DNA of 64,000 nt from assembly GCF_963667405.1 (NCBI RefSeq), contig NZ_OY763408.1, forward strand, positions 1,821,757-1,885,756, given 5' to 3'. A program made the translations under genes and the position numbers. The DNA comes from an uncultured Sphaerochaeta sp. (lineage in GTDB: Bacteria > Spirochaetota > Spirochaetia > Sphaerochaetales > Sphaerochaetaceae). Positions 30,156 through 38,783 of the stretch are shown here, one piece after another (the first letter of the stretch is position 1; each line of letters begins with the position of its first letter). Under the pieces are notes generated by a model. It was not told the DNA's origin. It searched no databases and worked only from the letters and a program-made list of their open reading frames with translations.

Positions 30156-30179
30156 GGGTGATATAGTAATATTTCACCC
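30156..30179. promoter_or_regulatory. Inverted repeat upstream of the symporter promoter
   Basis: GGGTGA and TCACCC flank 12 AT-rich bases, with part of the inner sequence also pairing. It lies about 27 bp upstream of the -35 box of the symporter gene, so it may be an activator site. Confidence 0.4.
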
Positions 30180-30205
30180 ATTTATTATGGTCATGATTAA
30201 ATTTC

Positions 30206-30235
30206 TTGACAAATTCTGAACTCCATAATCATACT
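30206..30235 (+). promoter_or_regulatory. Candidate promoter of the sodium:solute symporter
   Basis: A consensus TTGACA (30206-30211) is followed after 18 bp by CATACT (30230-30235). The leader is about 40 nt with an AAGGAG ribosome site. Confidence 0.65.
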
Positions 30236-30279
30236 GAGCATGCACTATTTTTTCAGCTTCAGAAGAAGGAGAATTTGGA

Positions 30280-31725
30280 ATGAATCTAACGATCACCCTT
30301 ATTGTTGTTCTGTACATGCTCATGATGCTGGCAATCGGGTACTACTCTTCTAAGAAGATCAGTACGAACACGGACTTCATGGTCGCAGGCAGGCGCCTGG
30401 GTCCGCTTTTGATGGCGGGAACCCTTGCCGCTACGGAAATCGGCGGAGGCAGCAGCCTTGGCGTAGTAGCCAACGCATACGGTTCATGGGGCATGAGCGC
30501 ATCCTGGTACATCATTGCCATGGGCATCGCATTCATGATCCTCATCCCGCTTGCCCCCAAGTTCCGGGCCTCGAGTGTAAAAACGGTGCCCGAGTACTTC
30601 CGCAGGCGCTATGACAAGTTCTCCGGTGGTTTCAGTGCCATCATCATGATGATGGCTCTCGTGGGACTCACCGCTGGACAATTCAAGGCATCCGCTTCGA
30701 TCCTTGAGGTCATGCTCGGCCTGGATTATACCACCAGCCTCGTCATCGTCACCATCGTCATCACCGTCTACGCGGTCATGGGTGGTCTGTGGTCTGTTAC
30801 TCTTACCGACTTCATCCAGGTCTTTTTGATTGTCATCGGCATGGTCATTGCCATCCCCTTCGCACTCAATCTTGCCGGCGGATGGAGCACCATCAAGCAG
30901 ACGGTTCCCGCTGAACATTTGAGCCTCACCAAGGGAATCGGTGGTTGGGGCCAGATCGCAGGTTTTGTCATCATGTACGTGGCTACTTTCTCGGTCGGAC
31001 AAGAAGCAGTCTCGCGATACTACGCTGCCCGTGATGGAAAGGCAGCGGTACAGGGTTCGATTATTGCTGCAATCGTCAACTTCGTCTTTGCATTCATCCC
31101 GGTCATCCTGGGCCTGGCGATGCTGAGTCTCTTCAACCAGAACCTCCTGGACGCCAATGTGGTGGATGCGCTGAAGAACAACAGCCGATACGCCCTCCCT
31201 GCCCTTGCGGTTGCCACGATGCCCGCAATAGTCACCGGCATTCTCTTCGCCGGTATCATCAGCGCGACGATGAGCTCTGCCGACAGCGACCTGCTCGGAG
31301 CAGGATCTATCTTCGGCAATGATCTCTACAAGATTTTCATCAGAAAGGGCGCAAAAGATCAGGAAGTCATGCGGGTTACCAAGATCACCATGGTGATTGT
31401 CGCTCTCTTCAGTCTGGTCACCGCCTTGTATGCAAACAACATTCTGACGCTTCTTGCTTTCTCCTTCACCTTGCGCGCAGCCGGAACTTTCGTTCCCTAC
31501 GTTATGGGACACTTCTGGAAGAAATCGTCCAGTGCAGGATCCATTGCTTCGATCCTTATCGGAAGCGTGGTCTTCTTCCTGATGGACAAAAAGGTCATCC
31601 CCTCGGTCCCGAAGGTAAACAACATCATCCCGGCTCTTTTGATCAGCTTGGTAGCATTCTATGCGTTCTCCCTGATCTTCCCGCCGAAGGAGCAAACATT
31701 CGATCTGTCGTATGAAGAGGACTGA
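30280..31725 (+). CDS. Sodium:solute symporter (SSS family)
   Basis: A 481-aa inner-membrane transporter with about 13 predicted helices. Family features include DFMVAGRRLG near the N-terminus, the helix-1/2 segment EIGGGSSLGVVANAYG, and the mid-protein SVGQEAVSRYYAARDGKAA, typical of Na+-coupled SSS carriers. It is convergent with the diaminopropionate ammonia-lyase gene and shares its terminator, so an amino acid or related organic substrate is possible. The true substrate is not evident. Confidence 0.9.
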   Translation: MNLTITLIVVLYMLMMLAIGYYSSKKISTNTDFMVAGRRLGPLLMAGTLAATEIGGGSSLGVVANAYGSWGMSASWYIIAMGIAFMILIPLAPKFRASSVKTVPEYFRRRYDKFSGGFSAIIMMMALVGLTAGQFKASASILEVMLGLDYTTSLVIVTIVITVYAVMGGLWSVTLTDFIQVFLIVIGMVIAIPFALNLAGGWSTIKQTVPAEHLSLTKGIGGWGQIAGFVIMYVATFSVGQEAVSRYYAARDGKAAVQGSIIAAIVNFVFAFIPVILGLAMLSLFNQNLLDANVVDALKNNSRYALPALAVATMPAIVTGILFAGIISATMSSADSDLLGAGSIFGNDLYKIFIRKGAKDQEVMRVTKITMVIVALFSLVTALYANNILTLLAFSFTLRAAGTFVPYVMGHFWKKSSSAGSIASILIGSVVFFLMDKKVIPSVPKVNNIIPALLISLVAFYAFSLIFPPKEQTFDLSYEED

Positions 31726-31744
31726 GCGCCCTCTTGCAGATGTT

Positions 31745-31775
31745 GAGAGCCACCGTTTCGGTGGCTCTCTCTTTA
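31745..31775. terminator. Bidirectional terminator between symporter and dpaL
   Basis: GAGAGCCACCG / CGGTGGCTCTC is a perfect 11-bp stem with a 3-nt loop, followed by TCTTTAT. It separates two convergent genes. Confidence 0.85.
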
Positions 31776-31793
31776 TACCTGGTTGCGCAAGAA

Positions 31794-33038
31794 TCAGACA
31801 TTGATCCAATGCTGCTTGGGCACCGGATTCGCTCCCTCCCAGATGATCTGGCGGAAGTGTACCGGGTCTGTGTTCCCTTCGGTATTGATGAAGAGCACCT
31901 GGCTGGTCTCATCCAGACCAAGGGCTTTGCGCAACTCTTCCAGTTCCGGATACTGCATGATCGAGGCGAAAGCTCCCAACGTGACCGCTCCGCTCTCACC
32001 GCTGATGATCAGCGGATCGCCGTTGAGCGGTGTCGCATAGATTCGCATTCCCTTTGCTGCCACATAGTCGGGAACCTTGATGAATGCATCGGCATTCTTG
32101 CTCAGGATCTCCCAAGCGATCGGGCTGGGGTCGCCGCAGGCAAGCCCTGCCATGATGGTGTCCAGAGCTCCTGTCACCGAATGGGGTTTGCCATCATCTG
32201 CAAGGGCGCTTTCGAAGATGCAAGGAGCCTGATCGGGCTCAACGACGATGCACTTGGGGGCATCCTGGCCGAAAAGAGCATGGTAGAAGCCGATTACCGA
32301 AGCAGCCAAGGCGCCGACCCCTGCCTGAATGAAGAGATGCGTCGGCTTGACGATGCCCACTCCGCTGAATTGTTCCTGTGTTTCTGCAAGCAAGGTGAGA
32401 TAGCCTTGCATGATCCAGGTCGGAATCTCGGTGTAGTTGTCCCAACTGGTATCGCTGATGATCGTCCAGCCGTTCTTTTCGGCATCGATGGCTACCTGAC
32501 GTACCGCATCGTCGTAGTTTCCGTCAACGATGACCACTTTCGCTCCGTTGCTCTTGATGGCATCGATGCGGCGAATGCTGGTCTCGCTGTGCACATAGAT
32601 GACACATTTGAAACCAAGCTTCTTGGCTGCCCAGGCGATGCCGCGGCCGTGGTTGCCGTCCGTGGCACTGGCGAAGGTGATTTCCCCCACCTTGTCCTTC
32701 ACTTCCTGACTGGCGAGATAGGCGAAGGGAGTATCTTCTCCGAGTATACCCAACTGCTTTTGCAGGTACCGGTACAGGGCAAACGAACCACCCAGCACCT
32801 TGAAGCTGTTCAGCTGCAAACGGCTGGACTCATCCTTGGTCCAGATGCCACCCACCTTGAACATGGCTGCAAGATTCGGCAGCCCCTGCAAGGCGCTCAT
32901 GCGGTAGCCGGGCACCTGTCGATGGAAACGGCGTGAGCAGTTTGCCTGTTTCATGGAAAAGAGTTCAGTGGCCAGCGAGACATCTTTCTGCCTCGGCTCA
33001 CGGACGATATAAGAGATTTCCTGTTGTGTACCGGTCAT
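31794..33038 (-). CDS. dpaL: Diaminopropionate ammonia-lyase
   Basis: The start is the ATG at 33038, preceded by GGAGGG; 414 aa. It is a fold-type II PLP enzyme that degrades 2,3-diaminopropionate to pyruvate and ammonia. Motifs are the PLP Lys80 in LNSFKVLGG, ATDGNHGRGIAWAAKKLG, the SDTSWDNYTEIPTWIMQGY segment characteristic of this enzyme, and GVGALAASV near the phosphate loop. Length and motifs fit YgeX/DpaL rather than threonine dehydratase. A related PLP lyase activity cannot be excluded. Confidence 0.9.
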   Translation of the reverse strand: MTGTQQEISYIVREPRQKDVSLATELFSMKQANCSRRFHRQVPGYRMSALQGLPNLAAMFKVGGIWTKDESSRLQLNSFKVLGGSFALYRYLQKQLGILGEDTPFAYLASQEVKDKVGEITFASATDGNHGRGIAWAAKKLGFKCVIYVHSETSIRRIDAIKSNGAKVVIVDGNYDDAVRQVAIDAEKNGWTIISDTSWDNYTEIPTWIMQGYLTLLAETQEQFSGVGIVKPTHLFIQAGVGALAASVIGFYHALFGQDAPKCIVVEPDQAPCIFESALADDGKPHSVTGALDTIMAGLACGDPSPIAWEILSKNADAFIKVPDYVAAKGMRIYATPLNGDPLIISGESGAVTLGAFASIMQYPELEELRKALGLDETSQVLFINTEGNTDPVHFRQIIWEGANPVPKQHWINV

Positions 33039-33282
33039 AACACCCTCCAAATTGGAAATTGCAAAATTCGTATGTTTTATCCTAATTAACTACCAATATC
33101 ATAAATTATTCAAGTATCCATTGATGGTATGATGAATTTTTTGCAATGATATCAAAAAAATGAAACAATCTTCCAAAAAACCAAATCCCTTGGTCTTCAA
33201 ATACACTGCAGAAAGGAACAAAGACACGCATTTCCACCCCTAAGTGTAGGGTGGTACAAGTGGAGAGACAAGAGAAGAACCC

Positions 33283-34326
33283 TTAGGGTTCGACCCAATA
33301 GTCCTGATTCGTGATACTGTAGGAGATCTTGCCCTGCTTGGCTCCCTCGCTGAGCAAGATTTGCTTCTCTGCGGTGAAGAAGATTGCCTCAACACCTTCC
33401 AGCTTGTTGATCATCTCCATGCCTTTCTCATAGCCAAGGGCATAGACACTGGTGGAAAGAGCATCGGCAAGCAGTGAGCTTTTGGTAATGATGCTTGCAC
33501 TGGTGAAGTCCGACTCAACGGGGAAGCCCGTCTTTGTGTCGAGGATATGATGGTAGGTCTCACCGTCCAGAACCAAGAAACGCTCATAGGGTCCTGAGGT
33601 AACGAGGCTGGTGTCATCCAACTCGACGATGATCGCATAGGCTCCCCTGCTCTCCTCGGGATCCTGCACCCCAATCCTCCATAGTGAGTCATCACTCTTG
33701 CGGCCCAGGGTGAGCACATTGCCTCCGAGGTTCACGATTGCTTGGTTCACGCCATGGGAACGCAAGATCTTGGCAGCCTCGTCAGCAGCATAACCTTTTG
33801 CAATTCCGCCCAAGTCAAGGGCCATGCCTTCCTTGGAAAGAGAGACGGTCAGGTCCTGTGGATTGAGTACAACGTTACGATAATCGACAAGGGGAAGCAA
33901 TGAGGCTATCTCCTCATCGGGCGGACGACGAGGATTGTCTCCCGCAATGTCCCAAGCCATGACAAGCGGTGCTATGGTGGGGTCGAAAGCCCCTCCACTG
34001 AGCTTGGCTATCTCAAGCGCTTTTGCAATGACGGTGAAGGTATCCTCGGAGACGGCAACCGGCTCAAGGCCCGCCTTCTCATTGATCCTGGCAATCTCGC
34101 TGGTCTGGCTGTGGAGCGTCATCTTGGCTTCAATGCTGCGGATGCGATCAAAAGCTTCCTTGAATGCTTCTTCGGTCGGCTGGTCATAGATGGTTATCTT
34201 GCAGACGGTCCCAAGCATGAGAAAAGATTGTGACTGCGGTTCTGCAGGAGGTTTCTTGCAGGAAGTCACTCCAAACAACAGGAGGACTATGAGGAGGAGT
34301 ATGGTTGGTTTGAGTCGTTTTTGCAT
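33283..34326 (-). CDS. apbE: FAD:protein FMN transferase, ApbE lipoprotein
   Basis: A 347-aa lipoprotein: signal peptide [23 protein letters not shown]. The ApbE fold transfers FMN from FAD to a Thr of target proteins such as Rnf/Nqr subunits. Motifs are [51 protein letters not shown] and [11 protein letters not shown], with the Mg-binding [11 protein letters not shown] near the C-terminus. No ribosome site precedes the ATG. The intergenic stretch 33039-33282 is AT-rich with one small hairpin and no gene. Confidence 0.93.
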   Translation of the reverse strand: MQKRLKPTILLLIVLLLFGVTSCKKPPAEPQSQSFLMLGTVCKITIYDQPTEEAFKEAFDRIRSIEAKMTLHSQTSEIARINEKAGLEPVAVSEDTFTVIAKALEIAKLSGGAFDPTIAPLVMAWDIAGDNPRRPPDEEIASLLPLVDYRNVVLNPQDLTVSLSKEGMALDLGGIAKGYAADEAAKILRSHGVNQAIVNLGGNVLTLGRKSDDSLWRIGVQDPEESRGAYAIIVELDDTSLVTSGPYERFLVLDGETYHHILDTKTGFPVESDFTSASIITKSSLLADALSTSVYALGYEKGMEMINKLEGVEAIFFTAEKQILLSEGAKQGKISYSITNQDYWVEP

Positions 34327-34338
34327 GTACAGCTAGGC

Positions 34339-34367
34339 ATTATGGATAGAACGGAGGGAAAATGCAA
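34339..34367 (-). promoter_or_regulatory. Candidate apbE promoter with very short leader
   Basis: On the minus strand TTGCAT (34362-34367) and CATAAT (34339-34344) are 17 bp apart. The apbE ATG lies 12 bp after the -10 box, giving a leader of about 5 nt without a Shine-Dalgarno site. Confidence 0.55.
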
Positions 34368-34378
34368 GAGAAGCAAGG

Positions 34379-34400
34379 CCGCCCCCAGGATTGGGGGCGG
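34379..34400 (-). terminator. GC-rich terminator after the DUF1508 gene
   Basis: CCGCCCCC / GGGGGCGG form an 8-bp stem with a 6-nt loop 13 bp past the stop codon; a T-rich but interrupted tract follows on the minus strand. Confidence 0.7.
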
Positions 34401-34412
34401 GCGATATACGAC

Positions 34413-34799
34413 CTAGGCTTGCAGGGAACTTTCGTCTACGGTTGCGTCCACAGCCGCCCTGCTGATGGCATCGATGCCGTTGAGGCATCCGCTCTTGGTG
34501 GCATATCCATCCTCACTGAGGGCGATGTTCATGCCATTGGAAGCGAGCAGGCGATAGCGGTACTGTCCTGCACTGTCGAAGTACACCTCGTACTTTGGGT
34601 ACTTCAGTGCTTCAGGATTCTTCAGTGTCTGGTCCTCAATGGGTGCCTGAGCGTTCTTCTTGATGGTCTCAACCCCATCGCGACAGGTTGCAAGTGTTGA
34701 GTAATTCTTGCTCGTCAATACTGTCTGATAATTCGCAGCCTGCAGGCTGAAACGATAGAATCCCTTTGGTGTTTTGGTGATCACAAATCTTCCTGCCAT
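34413..34799 (-). CDS. DUF1508 (YegP-like) protein, two repeats
   Basis: ATG 34799 follows AAAGGAG; 128 aa. Two tandem DUF1508 units are visible: FVITKTPKGFYRFSLQAANYQTVLTSKNYST (about 4-55) and YEVYFDSAGQYRYRLLASNGMNIALSEDGYAT (about 70-120), each a beta-hairpin with the conserved R-x-x-L-x-x-x-N/A pattern. It is a small soluble protein of unknown function; the E. coli relative YegP has the same two-repeat layout. Confidence 0.88.
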   Translation of the reverse strand: MAGRFVITKTPKGFYRFSLQAANYQTVLTSKNYSTLATCRDGVETIKKNAQAPIEDQTLKNPEALKYPKYEVYFDSAGQYRYRLLASNGMNIALSEDGYATKSGCLNGIDAISRAAVDATVDESSLQA

Positions 34800-34997
34800 A
34801 CTCCGCTCCTTTGGTTTGATATGCCAAGTATACGGAAGTTTTTTCCAGCCCACAAGAGTTTGTCAAATCTATCTTTTTGCAATAAAACAGATTATGTATT
34901 CTGATTTTGAATATAACCAGACATTTGAGAAATTTTGTCTTCCTTTTCCGGCAAGGCCTGACACGTCCGTCTGTATCGTGTGAGTTGGGAAAAACCT

Positions 34998-35016
34998 TAT
35001 ACCCCCAATAGGTATA
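34998..35016. promoter_or_regulatory. CsoR-like operator, upstream copy
   Basis: TATACC-N7-GGTATA, the same arm sequence and spacing as the operator at 35091-35111. It lies about 105 bp upstream of csoR. The whole stretch 34800-35120 holds no gene; these two sites and the csoR promoter are all that I can identify in it. Confidence 0.6.
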
Positions 35017-35086
35017 GTATTCCCAACATACCAGAAATCAGGGTTCTGTTGCCTTACATAAGAATATTCAGGCTATCCAAGCCCCT

Positions 35087-35114
35087 TGACATATACCCTA
35101 CGGGGGTATATAAA
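35087..35114 (+). promoter_or_regulatory. csoR promoter with embedded CsoR operator
   Basis: TTGACA (35087-35092) and TATAAA (35109-35114) are 16 bp apart. The spacer is occupied by a palindrome (35091-35111; arms ATATACCC and GGGTATAT) of the CsoR operator type, so CsoR would block RNA polymerase and copper would derepress. The csoR ATG lies only 6 bp after the -10 box. Confidence 0.8.
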
Positions 35115-35120
35115 GGAAGC

Positions 35121-35399
35121 ATGAAAGCTGAAGTGAAACAAAAGATCGACCCTAGGCTTGCCAGGATCGAGGGTCAGGTAAAGGGTATTCGGAACATGGT
35201 GCAGAGTGATCGGTACTGTGTCGATATACTCTTGCAGTTGTCGGCAGTCATCTCAGCCCTGAAGAAGGTGGAGGACCTGGTGATGGAGAACCATCTGAAC
35301 ACCTGCGTGGTGGATGCCATGCGCAGCGACAACGATGCAGGGCGTGAGGAGAAGATCAAGGAACTGATGGATGTGATGGCGAACTTTCGCAGACAATAA
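35121..35399 (+). CDS. csoR: Copper-sensing repressor CsoR
   Basis: The start at ATG 35121 (92 aa) matches family length; the longer open frame upstream crosses the operator and is rejected. The all-helical CsoR/RcnR fold has the Cu(I) triad Cys33 (RYCVDILLQL), His58 and Cys62 (ENHLNTCVV). The N-terminal RLARIEGQVKGIRNMV motif is conserved. It autoregulates through the palindrome in its own promoter and probably controls copZ-copA downstream. Confidence 0.92.
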   Translation: MKAEVKQKIDPRLARIEGQVKGIRNMVQSDRYCVDILLQLSAVISALKKVEDLVMENHLNTCVVDAMRSDNDAGREEKIKELMDVMANFRRQ

Positions 35400-35428
35400 A
35401 AAAAGCAAGCATCCAAATGGATACTTGC
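35397..35428 (-). terminator. Terminator of tRNA-Val
   Basis: GCAAG-c-ATCC / GGAT-a-CTTGC hairpin (one internal mismatch) just downstream of the tRNA, followed on the minus strand by seven T. It also overlaps the csoR stop. Confidence 0.8.
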
Positions 35429-35431
35429 CTA

Positions 35432-35503
35432 TGGGCGATGCCAGGATTGAACTGGCGACTTCCACGATGTCAACGTGGCACTCTCCCGCTGAGTTAACCG
35501 CCC
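35432..35503 (-). tRNA. tRNA-Val(GAC)
   Basis: The 72-nt sequence folds as a complete cloverleaf. It has a 7-bp acceptor stem (GGGCGGT with ATCGCCC, one G-U), discriminator A, anticodon stem CCACG/CGTGG with loop TTGACAT (anticodon GAC, valine), and TTCAATC T-loop on a GCCAG/CTGGC stem. CCA is not encoded. It lies on the minus strand between csoR and copZ, which are on the plus strand. Confidence 0.95.
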
Positions 35504-35593
35504 GTGTTTGAGTACATGAGGGATAGTAGCGGAAAATGCGTGGCATGTCTAGTACAAAGATGAAAAATTCCCTTGTAAGGAGTACAGGAATCC

Positions 35594-35797
35594 ATGAAAA
35601 CAATCATTATGACCGAAGGAATGCACTGCAATGGATGCGAGACCAGAATGGTGAATGCACTGAAGCAGTTGGAGGATATCAAGAGCGCCAAGGCTGATGC
35701 CAAGAGCGGCAAGGTGGTGATCAAGCATGACAAGGAGACTACGGTTTCCGAGGCGAAGAGCTTGATCGGCGAGATAGGATTTGAGGTAAAGGAATGA
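35594..35797 (+). CDS. copZ: Copper chaperone, HMA domain (CopZ-like)
   Basis: A 67-aa single ferredoxin-like HMA domain with the Cu(I) site GMHCNGCE (CxxC at residues 12-15). It delivers copper to the CopA ATPase, whose gene overlaps its stop by 4 bp. An AAGGAG site lies about 11 bp before the ATG. No clear CsoR operator is seen between the tRNA and this gene. Confidence 0.92.
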   Translation: MKTIIMTEGMHCNGCETRMVNALKQLEDIKSAKADAKSGKVVIKHDKETTVSEAKSLIGEIGFEVKE

Positions 35798-37989
35798 AAG
35801 AAATACAGGTAGGAATCGGGGGCATGACGTGTGCTTCCTGCTCCTCCGCTGTTGAGCGTACACTCAACAAGCTGGGGGGTGTGGAAAAGGCACAGGTGAA
35901 CCTGGCCACCGAGACGGCAACCATAGCCTTTGATGAAACCAGTCTGGATCTGGAAAAGATCAGGCAGGCAGTTTCAAGAATCGGCTACTCGGTCGTCGAT
36001 ACAGTCGATCATGCGAAGAAGGAAGAGGAGAAGGCTCGGGATCTGAAGGTCTTGGGACACAAGCTGATCATTTCTGCGGTGCTTACCGTCGCTTTGATGG
36101 TGCTTGCCATGGGGCCGATGGTGGGACTGCAGCTTCCCCTCTCTCACCTGCAGAATGGCCTTGTCCAGCTGATGCTTGCCGTCGGGACGATGGTTGCAGG
36201 TTCGATGTTTTTCACCAAGGGTTTCTCCACCCTCATCAAGCGAGAACCGAATATGGACAGTCTGGTGGCCATCGGGACCACAGCAAGCTTCCTCTACAGC
36301 GTTTGGGGTGTCATCCAAATCGGGGGAGGCAATCATGAGGCTGCCCACCATCTCTATTTTGAGGGCGTCGGCACCATCCTGACCTTGGTGATGCTCGGCC
36401 GCTATCTTGAGCATCGCTCCAAGGGAAAGACAGGGGAAGCGATCAGGAAGCTGATGGAACTCGCCCCAGCCAAGGCTACGGTTCTCAGGGACGGGCAACA
36501 GGTGGTCATAGATGCTTCCCAAGTGGTGGTCGATGACATTGTCATGGTCAAACCCGGCGAGAAGCTTCCGGTTGACGGCATCGTACTTTCGGGCTTCTCT
36601 GCCATCGATGAATCACTCTTGACCGGAGAGAGTCTTCCGGTGGAGAAAAGCCTGGGCAATGACGTGTATGCTGCCACCCTGAATACAACCGGCGTCCTTC
36701 AGTACCGTGCAACGAAGGTCGGCAGTGATACCGCCCTTGCAAACATCATCACCTTGGTGCAGGATGCCCAGGGGTCGAAGGCCCCGATCGCCCGTGTTGC
36801 AGACAAGATCTCCGGCATTTTCGTTCCCATCGTCATGGGTATTTCGGTGATCACCTTCCTGGCATGGATGCTTGCAGGCATTCCGTTTGAGACGGCGATC
36901 TTGCGGGCGGTGAGCGTACTGGTCATTGCCTGTCCTTGTTCGCTCGGCCTTGCCACCCCGATTGCCATCATGGTTTCTTCGGGCAAGGGAGCACGACTGG
37001 GGATTCTCTTCCGTCATGCAGCGGCCATCGAGCAACTCAGGCAAGTGGCAACGATCATTTTCGACAAGACCGGCACGCTTACCGAAGGAAAGCCGTTGGT
37101 GACCGACATCATCTCCAATGATCCTGAGAAGATGTTGCAGCTTGCGGCAAGTGTGGAACAGCACAGCGAGCACCCTCTTTCCCGTGCTGTGGTCCTGAAA
37201 GCCAAGGAGATGCAGGCACAGGTGCTGGAGAGTACGGATTTCCAGGCTCTGGTCGGCAGAGGCATCGAGGCGAAGGTGGATGGCACGTTGGTGCTCATCG
37301 GCAACCCTGCCCTCCTCGCTGATCACAACATCAAGCTGAGTCCAGAAATCCAAGAGCAGCTTGCCCTGCTCTCCGACCAAGGAAAAACCCCGTTGCTGGT
37401 TGCCACCCAACAGAAGGTGATGGGAATCATTGCGGTTGCCGATACGCTGCGCAAGGAGACCAAGCAGGCCATCAGCGAGCTCAAGAAACTCAACAAACGC
37501 ACGATCATGCTTACCGGAGACAACGAACGTACGGCAAAGGCTATTGCCAAGCAGGCGGGAGTCGACTCCTATCTTGCCGGCCAGCTTCCTCACCAGAAAG
37601 AGGAGGCGATCAGCAAGTATGCCAAGCAAGGCATGGTTGCAATGGTTGGGGATGGAATCAACGACGCCCCTGCCCTTGCCAAAGCTGATGTAGGCATCGC
37701 AGTGGGGAGTGCCACCGATGTGGCACGGGAGACTGCAGATGTGGTGCTGGTTCGCAACAACCTCACAGATGTTACCAGGGCGTTCCAGCTCTCCAAGGCA
37801 ACGATGCGCAATATCCACCAGAATCTCTTCTGGGCGTTCTTCTACAACACCTTGGGCATCCCCTTGGCCACCGGCGTGCTGACCCTCTTCGGAGGTCCGC
37901 AGCTCAGCCCGATGTTCGCTGCCTTTGCCATGTCCATGTCCAGTGTCTGTGTGGTGCTCAATGCGTTGAGACTGAACAGGTTCCGCTGA
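35794..37989 (+). CDS. copA: Copper-exporting P1B-type ATPase
   Basis: A 731-aa membrane ATPase with one N-terminal HMA domain (GMTCASC, residues 11-16) and eight predicted helices. The transmembrane metal site is CPC ([13 protein letters not shown]). The phosphorylation Asp is in DKTGTLTEG, the nucleotide-domain His in EQHSEHPLS, and the hinge is [25 protein letters not shown] and [15 protein letters not shown] fit the Cu(I) (P1B-1) group. It is translationally coupled to copZ and pumps cytoplasmic Cu(I) outward. Confidence 0.95.
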   Translation: MKEIQVGIGGMTCASCSSAVERTLNKLGGVEKAQVNLATETATIAFDETSLDLEKIRQAVSRIGYSVVDTVDHAKKEEEKARDLKVLGHKLIISAVLTVALMVLAMGPMVGLQLPLSHLQNGLVQLMLAVGTMVAGSMFFTKGFSTLIKREPNMDSLVAIGTTASFLYSVWGVIQIGGGNHEAAHHLYFEGVGTILTLVMLGRYLEHRSKGKTGEAIRKLMELAPAKATVLRDGQQVVIDASQVVVDDIVMVKPGEKLPVDGIVLSGFSAIDESLLTGESLPVEKSLGNDVYAATLNTTGVLQYRATKVGSDTALANIITLVQDAQGSKAPIARVADKISGIFVPIVMGISVITFLAWMLAGIPFETAILRAVSVLVIACPCSLGLATPIAIMVSSGKGARLGILFRHAAAIEQLRQVATIIFDKTGTLTEGKPLVTDIISNDPEKMLQLAASVEQHSEHPLSRAVVLKAKEMQAQVLESTDFQALVGRGIEAKVDGTLVLIGNPALLADHNIKLSPEIQEQLALLSDQGKTPLLVATQQKVMGIIAVADTLRKETKQAISELKKLNKRTIMLTGDNERTAKAIAKQAGVDSYLAGQLPHQKEEAISKYAKQGMVAMVGDGINDAPALAKADVGIAVGSATDVARETADVVLVRNNLTDVTRAFQLSKATMRNIHQNLFWAFFYNTLGIPLATGVLTLFGGPQLSPMFAAFAMSMSSVCVVLNALRLNRFR

Positions 37990-38014
37990 CCAAAGAAGCA
38001 AAAATACTTAGCAA

Positions 38015-38040
38015 CAGGCCTCCTAAAGGGGGCCTTGTTC
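38015..38040 (+). terminator. Terminator after copA
   Basis: AGGCCTCC / GGGGGCCT hairpin followed by TTGTTCTTGT, 26 bp past the copA stop. Confidence 0.7.
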
Positions 38041-38068
38041 TTGTATCCAGCCCAATGCTTGGTATACT
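38041..38068 (+). promoter_or_regulatory. Candidate promoter of the truncated lipoprotein gene
   Basis: TTGTAT and TATACT are 16 bp apart. It would give a long leader of about 210 nt before the ATG at 38288; I see no recognisable riboswitch in that leader and no other gene in 37990-38287. Confidence 0.35.
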
Positions 38069-38287
38069 ACACATGTAACCATCTGTATGGTTTTATTGTT
38101 ATGGGTAATGGACAACCCGGGTGTTCTTCATATGACAACGAAAGTAGGCATACATGGGAGAAACCTGCTTTCGGATCCCATCTTCCCTTTCTCCAAAGGA
38201 AACCAATCTTCAAACAAGCATAGAAGGATGAACAACAAGTTAGGCTAGCGTAGTTTCGTCGCAAAACCGATTCTCTGGAGATGGCGT

Positions 38288-38557
38288 ATGTCCAAGAAAA
38301 GATTTCTGTTCATTAGCATTCTGTTGGTGTGGATTCTCATCAGTTGTGATGACTTCGGTGTTGCTATTGATGCCTTAGAAGGCACATGGAATTTTCCCGA
38401 TCAAGGAGGATATTCCGATATCACCGTATATGTAGACAACGATGGAAACACTGGAATTGCCGATATTGGCTTCACTTCAGGTGACGATTATTACTACTGT
38501 TATGGAAGCGGGACCTATTCAGGAACTGTATTGTGTCAGAGAGTGAGATATTCATAG
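38288..38557 (+). pseudogene. Lipoprotein gene interrupted by the prophage
   Basis: An 89-aa frame with a signal peptide and lipobox (FISILLVWILIS-C), then an Asp/Gly/Tyr-rich beta domain (EGTWNFPDQ, GNTGIADIGFTSGDDYYYCYGSGTYSG). After GTYSG the frame crosses the proposed phage end at 38527 and stops 10 codons later, so the natural C-terminus is probably on the far side of the prophage. Function unknown. The interpretation as a 5' fragment is inferred; an intact short gene is less likely. Confidence 0.6.
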
Positions 38558-38648
38558 GCACTGCGTGAGATATTTCCGGGATTAACTGGGAAGACGCGGG
38601 ACTTAGTGGGAATAGAAATGAATGAAGGCGTTCACTGTGTGAAATATT
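38527..38648. repeat. Candidate phage end with three transposase-binding repeats
   Basis: The core GTGARATATT occurs at 38543-38552, 38565-38574 and 38639-38648. The second and third share flanks (CACTGYGTGARATATTT then GGG). First-to-second spacing is 22 bp and second-to-third is 74 bp, about seven helical turns. This resembles the multiple MuA sites at the Mu left end. The exact terminal base is inferred from TGTATTG. Confidence 0.6.
38578..38610. repeat. Two 13-bp direct repeats near the phage end
   Basis: GGGATTAACTGGG (38578-38590) and GGGACTTAGTGGG (38598-38610) follow the pattern GGGAYTWASTGGG at a 20-bp period. They lie between the second and third GTGARATATT sites. Role unknown; a second protein-binding element is possible. 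Confidence 0.5.
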
Positions 38649-38739
38649 TTTGGGCGCCGATTTTTTTTGCCCGGACCTAGGCACTAAACAATTAAGAACC
38701 CTTACATTTTACGAATTGGCTACCCGACCTATCATCAAC

Positions 38740-38767
38740 ATTGACATAGGTGTTTTTGTACGTCAAT
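38740..38767. promoter_or_regulatory. Inverted repeat upstream of the lysis/terminase operon
   Basis: ATTGAC / GTCAAT separated by 16 bp, immediately before the holin gene. The left arm contains TTGACA, which could be a -35 box. A candidate site for late-operon activation. Confidence 0.4.
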
Positions 38768-38783
38768 AGGAAGGAGGCTTTTT

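Noticed and set aside
30484..31809. 441-codon minus-strand frame in the symporter gene
   Set aside because: Shadow of the symporter; highly charged, no recognisable domain, and spans the shared terminator.
34980..35120. N-terminal extension of csoR
   Set aside because: The extension covers the promoter and operator; CsoR proteins start at the equivalent of 35121.
35432..35503. tRNA-Val as the attachment site of the prophage
   Set aside because: The phage uses a DDE transposase and its end is 3 kb away; no tRNA sequence is repeated there.
36613..38001. 462-codon open frame on the minus strand across copA
   Set aside because: Antisense shadow of copA, whose motifs are complete on the plus strand; the product has low-complexity His/Asp/Arg composition.
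38035..38223. 62-codon frame between copA and the lipoprotein fragment
   Set aside because: It begins inside the copA terminator region, has no ribosome site and shows no domain or signal peptide.
38075..38287. Possible riboswitch in the long leader before the lipoprotein fragment
   Set aside because: I compared it by eye with cyclic-di-GMP and fluoride aptamer patterns and found no convincing core.
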